A stretch of 64,000 nt of DNA from Prosthecobacter fusiformis (GCF_004364345.1 NZ_SOCA01000002.1:633711-697710); one strand, 5' to 3'. Positions 28,782 to 38,528 are shown, counted from the stretch's first letter. Notes: a model not told the origin generated them from the sequence alone. Numbers and translations: made by a program.

Positions 28782-31700
28782 GGTCTTGAAGAGGTAAAGC
28801 TTCCTGAATTGCTCCAGGTAGCTTTATCGCCAGACCCGCCAACGATGCCAGCACAGGCTCCTCTTGTGCTTCCTCCAGAGGTTCATCGCCATGATGACTT
28901 TCCTCGGCAGCCACCTCGGCATCCAGTCGCAGCTCTTGCTGCTTCGGTGGTCGGGTATCCTCCGTGGTCATGCGTACGCCGATCGGTTTGCTGATGCCAA
29001 ATTCCTGCATCGACACTCCATAGATGACGTCCGCGCGGCTCATGGTGCGCTTATTGTGCGTCACGATGATGAACTGGGAGTTATCGATGAAGTTGTCCAG
29101 CATCTTCAGGAAGCGGGAGATGTTGGATTCATCCAGCGGAGCATCAAGCTCGTCCAGTACGCAGAAGGGGCTGGGCTTCACTTGATAGATGGAGAAGAGC
29201 AGCGCCACGGCCGTCATGCTGCGTTCACCCCCGGAGAGCAGGGAAATAGTCTGCAATTTCTTACCAGGTGGCTTGGCAATGATCTCGATACCAGACTCGA
29301 GCGGATCCGTGTCATCCGTAAGCATGAGGTCAGCTTTCGCCGTGGGGCCGAACAGCTCGCGGAAGTTGTTGTGGAAGAAGCCACGCACGAGTTCAAAAGT
29401 CTCGGAGAACATGATCTTCGTGGTCTCGTTGATCCTGGCGATGACCTGGAGAAGTTCTTCCTTGGAATTCACCAGATCGTTGTGCTGGGTATCGAGGAAG
29501 TTGTGACGCTCTTCCAGCTCCTCAAATTCCTGAATGGCATCCAGGTTGACTGCGCCGATGCTTTCCAGCTTCTGCCGCAATTCACCGACGACTTCGCTGA
29601 CGAAATCCCAATCTGGGTGACCTTCTTCACCAGGAATCTCAATGGCATCCAGGTCCACTTCATCCGCATCGACCACTGGCATGTCAGTGGCTGCGCTTGA
29701 GGATTCGTCGGCCTCCTCCGTTTCATTCTGTTGCTCTTCAGCGGTGTCTTGAGCAGTGACTTCCTGCACGGCCTCATTGAAAGCAGTGGTCGAGGACTTG
29801 CGCTTGTCACCGCCGCGACCGCGTGACTTCTTCTGCTCGCTGATGCTGTACATGAGCGCGTGATAGTCCGGCTCAAAGGCCGAGATGTGGAAGGCGTAAC
29901 GCTCCTGCACCTGATTGATCAGGTTTTCCAGGCGCAGATCCACGCGGGTAAGCTGCACCTCGATGCGGTTGCGGGAATCGCTGAGTCCGGAGGTCTGCTG
30001 GCGCAATTGGACGAGCTGGTTTTCCAGTTCAGTCACACGCTCGAAGGCGCCTGCACGCTCTTCAGTCTTGTTTTGTAAATGTTCATCAATGGCCTCAATC
30101 GCCCCACGCTGGGATTCTACCTGCTCGGCGAAACGGGCGTTTTCTGCCATCCCTTGCTCGATGCGACTGCGCCAAGTATTGATCTCCAAATCGAAGCGCT
30201 GAATCGCCGCTTCCAGTTCATGCAGACGCGTGGCCATCGGCGCTTTCTGCCGCTCCAGCGATTGCAGGGCACTTTGCTCCAGAGCTAGCGCGGTGCGGAG
30301 TTCATTGAGACGCTCGCTGGATTCAAGTTCACGCCGAAGGAAAGCCTCCATTTCGATTTCCAGCTCGCCTTCGTGGATGCGTGCTCCTTCGAGCTGCTCC
30401 TGGGCCACGGTGGATTCCTCCCTCTGCCAGGCGATCTGGGCCTCGGCGGCTTGGATGCGTCCGGTGATCTGGTTTTGATCCCACTCCACACTTTCCAGTT
30501 TTGTGGAGGCTTGCTGGAGTGCACGCTGAACGACCGAAAGCTTGCCTGTGAGTTGTGAAAAGCCTTCTCGGGCGCGCTGGCTTTGCTCCCGCAGAGTCAG
30601 CTCCTCTCGCTGCATGTCTTCCACCTGGGCGCGCAGTTGGGCCACAGCGTCTTCCTTTTCCAGGACCTGATACTCGTATCCTTCCAGCTCCACCTTCAGG
30701 GTGCGTACTTCGGCCTCTCTCCGCAGCATGGAGGCGGCTTCTTCTTTCGTCGCACCGCCATGGATGACGCCGTCAGCGGCGATGAATTCACCCTGCAAAG
30801 TGGCAATGGCCACATCGCGAAGCTGCTTTTTCAGACGCAGTGCGGTGTGCAGATCATCGACGATGAGCACATTGTTCAGCAGTCTGTCAGTGAGCTCTTG
30901 CACGCCCTGGCGAGCCTTCACTTTGTCAATCGCCCACGCAATGCCGCCTTCAGGCACCAGTTGCCGGTCCGGCACGGCCCGCATGGTGGCGAAGTCGTGC
31001 GGAAGCAGGGCGGCCTTGCCAAGCATTTTGTTAGACAGCCGGTCCAGTATCTGTGAGGCCAGCTCACTGTCAGTGAGAAGTACGGCCTGTAAATGATCTC
31101 GCAAGGCAGCTTCAATGGCGGCGATGAAACGCGGTTCCACTTCGATGGCGGAAGCCAGGAGACCGCGCACACCCACGGAATAGACCTCTGGATTGTCCAG
31201 GCCTTTCAAGACCTGCTGAGTACCTTCAGCCAGGCCCTCGCCTTTTTGCAAAAGCTGCTCGATAATCTCGATGCGGGACCGGCGCTGGGTGACGGCACGT
31301 TGCAGCTCTGTCAGTTCTTCATTGAGGGCATCCCTCTGGCCGCGCTTCTCGATGATTTCGCGCGCGCAGTACTTCGCTTTTTCATCCAGTTCGTTGCGCG
31401 TTTCTTCCAGGTCTTGGATCTCCTTTTGAAGATTGTCGAATTCGATCTGGCTGGTTTCTTTGGCCTCGGCGGAGACCTGCCGGTCATGAGCCAGGGTCTC
31501 ATATCGCTGGCGGTCCGCAGTGATTTGGTTGGTCAGCGACTGCGCCCGCGCATCGGCGGAGGCAATCTGGCCTTCGAATTGGCGGATGGATTCCCGTACG
31601 GACCTCCGGTCACTGTCCAGCCGGCTGCGATCAGGCAGGATGGCATTGTGAATGCTCAGGTGCTCATTGAGGGAAATCTGCCTTGTCTCGATGTTTTCAC

Positions 31701-32748
31701 GGATGCTGATGAGCTGCTCATCCGCGCTGATCATCTCCTGCCGCTGCTGCTCCAAATGGTGCTGCCCCTGGGTGATCTGCTCCTCATTCTGGCGGATGCG
31801 GCCGTGAAGTTCTTCGTTACGCTCATTGTTAAACCCGATGCGGCCCTCGGCGCTTTGCACCTGACTGCGCAGCTCCTGCGACTGTTGGCGGAGCTGGTTG
31901 ATCTGAGATTCGACTGAGTGATAGGCCTCACGCGTTTCGGTGGCTTCTAGCTCGGTGGTTTGCAGGCGCTGCTGCAATTGCTCAAGCTGCTCCGTCATCA
32001 TGCGCACATGATTTTCAGATTCGGCCTTTTCTGCGCTGTATTCGCTATACTGGCGGTGAGCCAGATGCGTGTCGAACATCCGCACATCATCCAGCAAGGT
32101 CTGATAACGGCGTGCCTTTGCCGCTTGGCGCTGGAGCGTGCCCATCTGTCGCTTCACTTCGGCGATGACGTCCGCCACGCGCAGCAGGTTGGCTTCCGTA
32201 TATTCTAGCTTGCGCAGAGCCTCCTTTTTCTGGCCTTTAAATTTGGTGATGCCAGCGGCCTCTTCGAAAACCATGCGTCGATCTTCCGGCTTTGAGCTCA
32301 AAAGCATGTCAATCTGGCCCTGAGCCATGATGGAGTATGCTTGTCGGCCAATCCCCGTTCCTGAAAACAGGTCATTGATGTCCTTCAGTCGGCACACCGT
32401 ATTGTTCAGCCGGTATTCGCTGCGCCCATCGCGGAAGACTCGTCGGCAAATGGCCACCTCGTTATATGCCACTCCCAGTGCCTGCTCACAGTCGGCCATG
32501 GTCAGCACCACTTCTGCTAGACCCACTGGCTTACGTTTATCCGTACCATTGAAAATAACATCCGCCATTTCCTCACCACGCAGGGCCTTGGCCGATGTCT
32601 CCCCCAGCACCCAGCGGATGGCATCCACCACATTGGATTTGCCACAACCATTCGGACCCACGATGCCAGTGACTCCTTTGTGAAACTCAAAATGCGTCTT
32701 GTCCGCAAAGGACTTGAAGCCGTGAAGGGTGAGGCTCTTGAGGTACAT
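28756..32748 (-). CDS. smc: Chromosome segregation protein SMC
   Basis: 1330 residues, longer than the ~1180 typical. The N-terminal head has Walker A GPNGCGKSNVVDAIRW (~32-47) and LKDINDLFSGTGIG. Two long coiled-coil arms flank a hinge (~500-670; GVRGLLASAIEVEPRFIAAI ... IAADGVIHGGATKEEA). The C-terminal head has the signature LLSGGERSMTAVALLF and Walker B FCVLDELDAPLDE (~1170-1205). Extra length comes from a low-complexity Lys/Arg- then Glu/Asp-rich insert (~970-1050) before the C-terminal head and a ~60-residue acidic tail. It organises and segregates chromosomes with ScpA/ScpB, which are not in the window. Confidence 0.97.
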   Translation of the reverse strand: MYLKSLTLHGFKSFADKTHFEFHKGVTGIVGPNGCGKSNVVDAIRWVLGETSAKALRGEEMADVIFNGTDKRKPVGLAEVVLTMADCEQALGVAYNEVAICRRVFRDGRSEYRLNNTVCRLKDINDLFSGTGIGRQAYSIMAQGQIDMLLSSKPEDRRMVFEEAAGITKFKGQKKEALRKLEYTEANLLRVADVIAEVKRQMGTLQRQAAKARRYQTLLDDVRMFDTHLAHRQYSEYSAEKAESENHVRMMTEQLEQLQQRLQTTELEATETREAYHSVESQINQLRQQSQELRSQVQSAEGRIGFNNERNEELHGRIRQNEEQITQGQHHLEQQRQEMISADEQLISIRENIETRQISLNEHLSIHNAILPDRSRLDSDRRSVRESIRQFEGQIASADARAQSLTNQITADRQRYETLAHDRQVSAEAKETSQIEFDNLQKEIQDLEETRNELDEKAKYCAREIIEKRGQRDALNEELTELQRAVTQRRSRIEIIEQLLQKGEGLAEGTQQVLKGLDNPEVYSVGVRGLLASAIEVEPRFIAAIEAALRDHLQAVLLTDSELASQILDRLSNKMLGKAALLPHDFATMRAVPDRQLVPEGGIAWAIDKVKARQGVQELTDRLLNNVLIVDDLHTALRLKKQLRDVAIATLQGEFIAADGVIHGGATKEEAASMLRREAEVRTLKVELEGYEYQVLEKEDAVAQLRAQVEDMQREELTLREQSQRAREGFSQLTGKLSVVQRALQQASTKLESVEWDQNQITGRIQAAEAQIAWQREESTVAQEQLEGARIHEGELEIEMEAFLRRELESSERLNELRTALALEQSALQSLERQKAPMATRLHELEAAIQRFDLEINTWRSRIEQGMAENARFAEQVESQRGAIEAIDEHLQNKTEERAGAFERVTELENQLVQLRQQTSGLSDSRNRIEVQLTRVDLRLENLINQVQERYAFHISAFEPDYHALMYSISEQKKSRGRGGDKRKSSTTAFNEAVQEVTAQDTAEEQQNETEEADESSSAATDMPVVDADEVDLDAIEIPGEEGHPDWDFVSEVVGELRQKLESIGAVNLDAIQEFEELEERHNFLDTQHNDLVNSKEELLQVIARINETTKIMFSETFELVRGFFHNNFRELFGPTAKADLMLTDDTDPLESGIEIIAKPPGKKLQTISLLSGGERSMTAVALLFSIYQVKPSPFCVLDELDAPLDESNISRFLKMLDNFIDNSQFIIVTHNKRTMSRADVIYGVSMQEFGISKPIGVRMTTEDTRPPKQQELRLDAEVAAEESHHGDEPLEEAQEEPVLASLAGLAIKLPGAIQEALPLQDLTSFRSRS

Positions 32749-32927
32749 AATGGCGAAAGGTTAACAGGTGAAAGTGCCTGCTTTCGCCACCTTAGAGCAA
32801 GCAAGAAGCGAATATTTTACCACATCTTGTGTTTATTTAATACTCATTAAACAATATATGGGATTTAGAGGGTTCGTTTTCCTGTGAATAGATCCCCTCG
32901 TTGTGAATAAACACAACCTCCTCCCAT

Positions 32928-33644
32928 TCATCCCCGCGCATCACCTGCTTTGCTCGGTGGCGCGTAGATGGGCCGTGGAATTGGTCCCATGCCTGCATCG
33001 CCATCACGGGCTTGATCCTTGATCGCACGTGCAATCGCTTCAGCCAATTTTTCTCGGTAGGAAGAAGTCGCTACCAGGGCTGCCTCCTTCGCATTCGTCA
33101 AGTATCCGCATTCTACGAGAATGCAGGGCAGGGCAGGATTTCGGGTTAGACGCAGTCGTCGGCGTACGAGGCCTGCATTATCACGTTCGTAAGGAGCCAG
33201 GGCGGAAAGGTTTCGCTGTACTCGTTTGGCCAGTGCATAGCTGTCGCTGCGCCAGTAATAAGTCTCCGGCCCGGCGCGGTAGCGGCTGCCATAATTGAAA
33301 TGAATGCTCACCAGCACGGCATCGCCATAACGGTTGGCCCTGGCCACGCGTTGATCCAGGTCCACAAAGAAATCAGAATCCCTCATCAGCACCACTTTAT
33401 AGCCGGGCCAGAGCTCACTGCGCAGCCGCTTGGCCACATCCAGAGCCAGTTGTTTTTCCACTAAGCCACGAGCACGCGCACCCGAATCCTTGCCGCCATG
33501 TCCAGCATCGATAATGACAGTATTAAATCCCTTGGGCCCGGGCCGGTCCCCATAAATGCTGCGCTGGCTTAAACGCGGGGCGCTTCCGCAAGCGACTAGA
33601 AAAAGGCAAAGGAGGGCTGCGGCGAGGTGGCGGGTCAGTGGCAT
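32928..33644 (-). CDS. N-acetylmuramoyl-L-alanine amidase (Amidase_3), lipoprotein
   Basis: 238 residues. A lipoprotein signal ends at FLVACGS (Cys ~19). The amidase_3 catalytic domain has zinc-binding DAGHGGKDSGA (H~49), the Glu of LVEKQLAL, SIHFNYG with the second His (~115) and the late VECGYLTN. A Pro-rich end may be surface-exposed. It cuts the amide between MurNAc and the stem peptide. Its stop is ~180 bases from smc, and the zinc-ribbon gene is 43 bases upstream on the same strand. Confidence 0.94.
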   Translation of the reverse strand: MPLTRHLAAALLCLFLVACGSAPRLSQRSIYGDRPGPKGFNTVIIDAGHGGKDSGARARGLVEKQLALDVAKRLRSELWPGYKVVLMRDSDFFVDLDQRVARANRYGDAVLVSIHFNYGSRYRAGPETYYWRSDSYALAKRVQRNLSALAPYERDNAGLVRRRLRLTRNPALPCILVECGYLTNAKEAALVATSSYREKLAEAIARAIKDQARDGDAGMGPIPRPIYAPPSKAGDARG

Positions 33645-33686
33645 GATGTGGTGCGATTGAATGCAAGGGGCGTGCCAGTTCCTTGC

Positions 33687-34229
33687 TCAGCCTTGCGGCG
33701 AAAAGACCGCCATAGATTGCACCGGGGTTTCCTCGATCTCTGGGTATTCTCCTTCGCCTGGAGGGCCGGGGAAATTTTCATCCACAAAACGCCGCCATGT
33801 ATCTCGTGTTTTGACGGAGATCAGCTCCTGGATCCCATCTCCACATTTGCCGCAGACCATGATGCTGTGCAGGAGATTGATACCCTCGCAGATGCCGGTG
33901 ATCACAAAATCGTCCACACCCGTATCCCCGCGCCGAATGCCGCAGACGGAGCAATGATGCAGCCCCCGATGCAGATCCACATTCTCATCCTGATATTCGG
34001 CCAGGCGCTTTTTGGACTCCTGGGAAAACTCTTCCATCATGCTGATGCGGCAATGGTCACACAGCGCGTATTCCATCACGCATTCGCCCTGTTTATAGGC
34101 CTTGGAAATTTGGAAGCCACCTCGGTCATCCTCCAGGGTTTCCCCACATCGGGTGCAATGACGGAACGGCCGCTCCTCGTATTCGCAATGGAGGTCACGG
34201 GGTATAGGCGGGGGAGTCTCATCGGCCAT
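33687..34229 (-). CDS. Protein with four CXXC zinc knuckles, unknown function
   Basis: 180 residues with four CXXC pairs: HCTRCGE (~24), LCDHCRI (~57), HCSVCGI (~93) and VCGKCGD (~125), spaced as two probable zinc ribbons. No catalytic motif is visible. The C-terminal ~45 residues are acidic and Pro-rich. It is cytoplasmic. It may be a small nucleic-acid- or protein-binding zinc protein. It lies between a tRNA-dihydrouridine synthase gene (57 bases upstream on the same strand) and the amidase gene. Confidence 0.75.
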   Translation of the reverse strand: MADETPPPIPRDLHCEYEERPFRHCTRCGETLEDDRGGFQISKAYKQGECVMEYALCDHCRISMMEEFSQESKKRLAEYQDENVDLHRGLHHCSVCGIRRGDTGVDDFVITGICEGINLLHSIMVCGKCGDGIQELISVKTRDTWRRFVDENFPGPPGEGEYPEIEETPVQSMAVFSPQG

Positions 34230-34285
34230 GGGGTATCATGCCTCCGAAGCAGGCCCTTGCCAAGACATATGGCAGGACAATTTAT

Positions 34286-35305
34286 TTAAGCCGGCACATC
34301 TTCATCCGGCTCAGGCCGTGAGTGAAAACGATGGCTCTGGCGTTGATATTCAGCCAGGATGTCATCCAGTTCCATTAGGCTGCCGATCTGGCCAAACCGT
34401 CCGCGTAAAAATTTACCGCCGGGAATGCTGCGGGTATATCCCATCAGGCGTGAACGCATCGAGCGCACGATCTCAAATTCCCCACCCCGATTGCTCCTTG
34501 CGATGGCCAGTTCACAATGCTTCCGCATGAAGGCAAAACGCTGCTCGACTGTGGCTGGGGTAGCATGCACGCCGGTTTCCAGGTATTGCTTGGCCTCCTG
34601 GAAAACCCATGGATTCGCCATCGCGGCCCGGCCGATCATGATGCCCCGTACATTTGTTTGCGCCCGGCGCACCTCCACATCCATCCCGCTGGCGATGTCG
34701 CCATTGCCGATGACGGGTATTTTTACCGCATCTGCCACTTGGCCAATCACTTCCCAGTCCGCCTGTCCGGTATATCCTTGCGCCCGCGTGCGGCCATGGA
34801 CCGTGATGGCTTGAATACCACAGTCTTCCAGGATTTTAGCCACCTCCACGGCATTGATGCTTTGGGCATCCCACCCGATACGCATTTTCGCCGTCACCGG
34901 GATGGGCACGGCTTTGGCCACCTCACGAGCCACCTCCGCCAGCATGGGGCAGTTTTTCAGGAGGGAAGAACCGCCGTTTTTAGAGACCACCTTATTTACG
35001 GGGCAGCCAAAATTGATGTCGATGAAGTCGGGTTGTTTCCAATCGATGATCTTCCTCGCCGCCTCTCCCATACGAACCCCGTCGGCACCAAAGAGCTGAA
35101 CGCCCAGCGGTCGTTGGCCATCTTCAAAGTCCGTATAGTGGCGCGTCCGGTCATCCCGCTGCAGAATACCTTCCGCACTGACGAATTCAGTGACCACCAC
35201 ATCTGCACCCAGATCCTTGCATAGACCGCGAAAAGTCACATCGGTGACTCCCGCCATCGGGGCGAGGTAGAGAGGAAAACGATCACTGTTCAGCCAAGGA
35301 AGCAT
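34286..35305 (-). CDS. tRNA-dihydrouridine synthase (DusB-like)
   Basis: 339 residues. The FMN-binding TIM barrel begins with YLAPMAGVTDVTFRGL (~12-28), then FIDINFGCPVNKVVSKNGGS with the catalytic Cys (~102), TAKMRIGWD, TVHGRTRAQGYTG (~170) and PVIGNGDI (~200). It reduces uridine to dihydrouridine in tRNA. Bacterial DusB is the closest subgroup by these motifs, but I would not insist on the letter. A ~35-residue tail with many charged residues ends the protein. Confidence 0.95.
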   Translation of the reverse strand: MLPWLNSDRFPLYLAPMAGVTDVTFRGLCKDLGADVVVTEFVSAEGILQRDDRTRHYTDFEDGQRPLGVQLFGADGVRMGEAARKIIDWKQPDFIDINFGCPVNKVVSKNGGSSLLKNCPMLAEVAREVAKAVPIPVTAKMRIGWDAQSINAVEVAKILEDCGIQAITVHGRTRAQGYTGQADWEVIGQVADAVKIPVIGNGDIASGMDVEVRRAQTNVRGIMIGRAAMANPWVFQEAKQYLETGVHATPATVEQRFAFMRKHCELAIARSNRGGEFEIVRSMRSRLMGYTRSIPGGKFLRGRFGQIGSLMELDDILAEYQRQSHRFHSRPEPDEDVPA

Positions 35306-35392
35306 CTTTTAGAATAAGCGCAGTTGTGCAATGGGCAAGGTTCGTGCTTGCTCTCCAGGTCAGATAGCGTTCGAATGATCCGGTAAAATACG

Positions 35393-36778
35393 ATGGATAA
35401 TCAATACAGCGATGACTTTCAACGCTTTGCTGCGGAACCGACATGGGGCGGGGGTCATTACCGAACCCCTGACCCTGACTTGGAGTCTAGGGCGCGTGAA
35501 CTGGCTTCCTACGTGGTCAAGACAGGTTCTGAAGCCTCAATGACCCAGTTCTGTGAACAGCTTTATGTGAATCCAGGGGCGGCACACCAGGGCAGCCAGG
35601 CTTTGCTCGCTACTTTTGATGACAGCGGCCTTTGGCTGGCCAGTCTGGCCCAGCCAGCGCATCTGGTGGCAGAACTCCGCCATCAATGCGCACTGCTGAC
35701 CCGGGTCGTTGTGACGCAATGGACTCGACAGGGGGAAACGCATAAACTGGTGCGTCTTGCCGAAGCTCTTATGGATGCCCAGCCTCCAGTTTTGTCCCAT
35801 GAGGCAGGGCAGATCATGGCGCTTTTGGCCAGTCTTCTTGGCATTTTGCGGCCAGGGCCTGCACCACGCTGGCTGGCCGCCAGCCGCCCGCTGTTGCGGG
35901 ATTCTGTGGATCCGCATTTGATTAAGGAGGCCGTCCAGTGGGTCAGTGTAGGCCAGCTGCTCGCCCCGCTACCTCAGGAAGACCGCCATCTATGGAACCG
36001 TCGGCTGCGGGATCCTGAGCACGACTGGGACTGGGAAAGCCAGGAGGCCTTGGATGCCTTGCGTCACCTCGCTGTACTACTTCCAGAGGACCATGATTCA
36101 TTGCACTTATTCCGGGCCACCATTCCGCGCTGTTGGTGGGAGCTCTGGCGTGATCAGCGGCAACCCCGAGCCCCGGCAGTAGATTCAAAGGCACCTCGTT
36201 TTTCTAACTTCATCCTCGGCTTGGCCGTGGGTGTCGGCTGCATGATGCTGGCTGGCGGGTGGACGACTTTCCAGAACTCTTCGCCAGACACCGCCGAGTC
36301 AGTTGCTCCCCAGTCTCCTGTGGAAAAGGGTTATAGCTTCCATGCGGTGGATACCTCCGTGCCGCAGTCTCCCTACATGAAAGCTCGGCAGGATGAAATC
36401 GCCAGCATCCTCAAATCCATGCCGGAACTGGAGCGTATGTATGGCTTGGTCAAAAAAGGGAACTTGAATGACTCCCTGAATTATGTCCAGGGGCAGACAT
36501 CCTTGGCCGCTCAGGGCAGCCGTGAATATCAATCCCTGTTGCGCTGCCTCATGCTGGACCCGCCATTGGATCTCGCCGTGCGCAGTCAGGTAGCCAAAGC
36601 TGCCGTGCGCGTACTGACTGCCAAAGAAATGTTCACGACCTTGCAGCTTTGTCTCCACCCGGACTCGCCCAATCTCAAAGAAGCTCGCGAATGCGCCGAG
36701 CTCCTGCTTGCCCTCAGCAGTGACGATCTGACGGAAGACGAACGCCAAATACTTTTCGCTGCCTCCACCAGCAAATAA
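35393..36778 (+). CDS. Single-span membrane protein of unknown function
   Basis: 461 residues. A cytoplasmic N-terminal domain of ~265 residues is helix-rich with many Leu and Trp residues, then one membrane segment (FILGLAVGVGCMMLAGGW, ~274-291) and a periplasmic helical C terminus of ~165 residues. I do not recognise either part. The layout is like an anti-sigma or sensor-like protein, but no family motif supports that. The gene is read divergently from dus, 87 bases away, and ends at a convergent terminator hairpin. Confidence 0.8.
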   Translation: MDNQYSDDFQRFAAEPTWGGGHYRTPDPDLESRARELASYVVKTGSEASMTQFCEQLYVNPGAAHQGSQALLATFDDSGLWLASLAQPAHLVAELRHQCALLTRVVVTQWTRQGETHKLVRLAEALMDAQPPVLSHEAGQIMALLASLLGILRPGPAPRWLAASRPLLRDSVDPHLIKEAVQWVSVGQLLAPLPQEDRHLWNRRLRDPEHDWDWESQEALDALRHLAVLLPEDHDSLHLFRATIPRCWWELWRDQRQPRAPAVDSKAPRFSNFILGLAVGVGCMMLAGGWTTFQNSSPDTAESVAPQSPVEKGYSFHAVDTSVPQSPYMKARQDEIASILKSMPELERMYGLVKKGNLNDSLNYVQGQTSLAAQGSREYQSLLRCLMLDPPLDLAVRSQVAKAAVRVLTAKEMFTTLQLCLHPDSPNLKEARECAELLLALSSDDLTEDERQILFAASTSK

Positions 36779-36785
36779 AGGAAAA

Positions 36786-36815
36786 GGCGCATGCCCGTGC
36801 ATGACGGCATGCGCC
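36786..36815 (-). terminator. Strong hairpin between convergent genes, terminator for cobA-hemD
   Basis: GGCGCATGCC/GGCATGCGCC forms a perfect 10-bp stem with a 10-base loop, in the 53-base gap between two convergent genes. On the minus strand it is followed by TTTTCCTTTATTT, a typical intrinsic terminator tail for the gene starting at 38361. On the plus strand no T run follows. Confidence 0.75.
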
Positions 36816-36831
36816 CCGACAATAGATCAGC

Positions 36832-38361
36832 CTATTTCCAATACTTCTCGATCGCACTGACCAGGCCAGGGATTGTATTGGCTTCGGCTTCGATATCCAC
36901 CTTCAGACCGCGTTTGCGTGCAGCCTCAGAGGTGATCGGCCCGATGCTCGCCACTTTGATATCCGCTGGCATGGCGATGTTCAGATTCATGAAGCAATCC
37001 ACCGTGCTGGCACTGGTGAAAGTGATCATGTCCGCCCCCTCATTCACCACGCGGGAGATGGCTTCCAGATTGTCATCCTTTTCAGGCACGGTGCGGTAAG
37101 CGATGGCCTCATCCACGATTGCACCTAAACCGGTAAGTTCATTGGCGATGACCTCGCGCGTCTCTTCACCACGCACCCAGAGGACGTTCACGTTCTCCAT
37201 ATTCTGGTATTCTTTGAGTGCTGCCACCAAGCCTTCAGCCACAAAGTTTTTCTCCGGCATCAGGTCCACATCCAGGTGCTGCTCCCGCACCTTTTCCGCA
37301 GTACCCGGTCCCACCACCGCGATGCGCACACCGCCGATGCTGCGTGCATCCTTGTAGATTTTGTAAAACATCTTGAAGAATGCATCCACGGCATTCGGGC
37401 TGGTGAAAATCAGCCATTCATACTGATGGCAGTCCTGCACCAGTTCACCGAAAAGCACGAGATTATGCGGCTCCTCAATGCGGATGGTGGGCAGTTCGAT
37501 CACGTCCGCGCCCAAAAGACGCAGTTTCTTGCTCAATGCCCCCACCTGCTGGCGGGTCCGTGTCACCACGATGCGCTTGCCAAATAAAGGCCGGTTTTCG
37601 AACCAGTTGATGTTTTTACGCTCGTTCACCACGTTACCCACCACTGCGACAGCAGGTGCTTTAAATCCGGCTTCTTTGACCTTCGCCGCCATGGTGCCAA
37701 GAGTGCCGATAAGCGTCTGCTGGCGGCCATGAGTTGCCCATCGCACCAATGCCATCGGCGTCTCAGGATCCGCTCCATTTTCGATGAATTTTCCCGTGAT
37801 CTCTTCCATCCGTTCCACACCCATCAGGAAGACTTTGGTGCCGTCCGCCTTGGCCAGCTTGGCATAGTCCAGGCTCGTCTCCTCCTTGGTCGGATCCTCA
37901 TGCCCGGTAAAAATGGTCAATTGGCTGCAATGATCACGATGCGTCACCGGAATGCCCGCATAGGCCGGGCCCGCAATCGCGCTGGTGATGCCTGGCACAA
38001 TTTCAAAAGCCACACCTGCCTCCGCCAGCTCCGCCGCTTCTTCCGCTCCACGGCCGAAGAGGACCGGATCTCCGCCTTTAAGTCGCGTCACCACCTTGCC
38101 CTCACGCGTCAGTTTGACGATCAGAGCATTGATCTGGTCTTGCGTCAGCGTGTGCTCCTTGGCTTTTTTGCCCACATACATCCTTTCGGTGCCCGGTTTT
38201 GCGTGGCGCAGCAGCTCTGGATTGCACAGATAATCATACACGAGAACATCGGCCGCTTCGATGCACTCCTTGCCTTTGATCGTCAGCAGCCCCGGATCGC
38301 CAGGACCGGCGCCGACGAGATAACAGATGCCTGGGGAAGGGGATGCAGATGATTTCGACAT
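36832..38361 (-). CDS. Uroporphyrinogen-III C-methyltransferase / uroporphyrinogen-III synthase fusion
   Basis: 509 residues from the ATG at 38361; an upstream in-frame start at 38403 is less likely. Residues ~8-250 are a SUMT/CobA domain: LVGAGPGDPGLLTIKGKECI, VVTRLKGGDPVLFGRGAEEA and the PGITSAIA loop. Residues ~255-509 are a HemD domain: FGKRIVVTRTRQQ, WLIFTSPNAVDAFF (~345) and ITFTSASTVDCF. The fusion makes uroporphyrinogen III and methylates it to precorrin-2, at the branch to siroheme or cobalamin. It stands alone, with the SRP RNA gene upstream. Confidence 0.95.
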   Translation of the reverse strand: MSKSSASPSPGICYLVGAGPGDPGLLTIKGKECIEAADVLVYDYLCNPELLRHAKPGTERMYVGKKAKEHTLTQDQINALIVKLTREGKVVTRLKGGDPVLFGRGAEEAAELAEAGVAFEIVPGITSAIAGPAYAGIPVTHRDHCSQLTIFTGHEDPTKEETSLDYAKLAKADGTKVFLMGVERMEEITGKFIENGADPETPMALVRWATHGRQQTLIGTLGTMAAKVKEAGFKAPAVAVVGNVVNERKNINWFENRPLFGKRIVVTRTRQQVGALSKKLRLLGADVIELPTIRIEEPHNLVLFGELVQDCHQYEWLIFTSPNAVDAFFKMFYKIYKDARSIGGVRIAVVGPGTAEKVREQHLDVDLMPEKNFVAEGLVAALKEYQNMENVNVLWVRGEETREVIANELTGLGAIVDEAIAYRTVPEKDDNLEAISRVVNEGADMITFTSASTVDCFMNLNIAMPADIKVASIGPITSEAARKRGLKVDIEAEANTIPGLVSAIEKYWK

Positions 38362-38430
38362 GATTGGGAAAGGGGCTACGACTGTGGCGAGCCTTCCGCG
38401 CATGGCAACTCCCGCTCATCATGGAGCAAA

Positions 38431-38528
38431 GGAGTGTCAGGGAACCGCAGCATGGACAGGCATGCTGCCGTTGCTTCCGTCAGGACCTGGCGGGATTCAC
38501 AAGCTGGACATCCGCGGCCCCTGACACC
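38431..38528 (-). ncRNA. ffs: Small signal recognition particle RNA (4.5S-type)
   Basis: Read on the minus strand, a 98-base RNA has a perfect 9-bp terminal helix (GTGTCAGGG at the 5' end with CCCTGACAC at the 3' end) and, near the middle, the conserved domain IV loop CCAGGTCCTGACGGAAGCA. There UCC and GGA pair around a UGAC tetraloop, with AGG and AGCA forming the Ffh-binding internal loop. The usual bacterial tetraloop is GGAA/GNRA, so the URRC-type loop is noteworthy. The RNA works with Ffh in co-translational targeting. It lies in the gap upstream of the cobA-hemD fusion. Confidence 0.93.
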
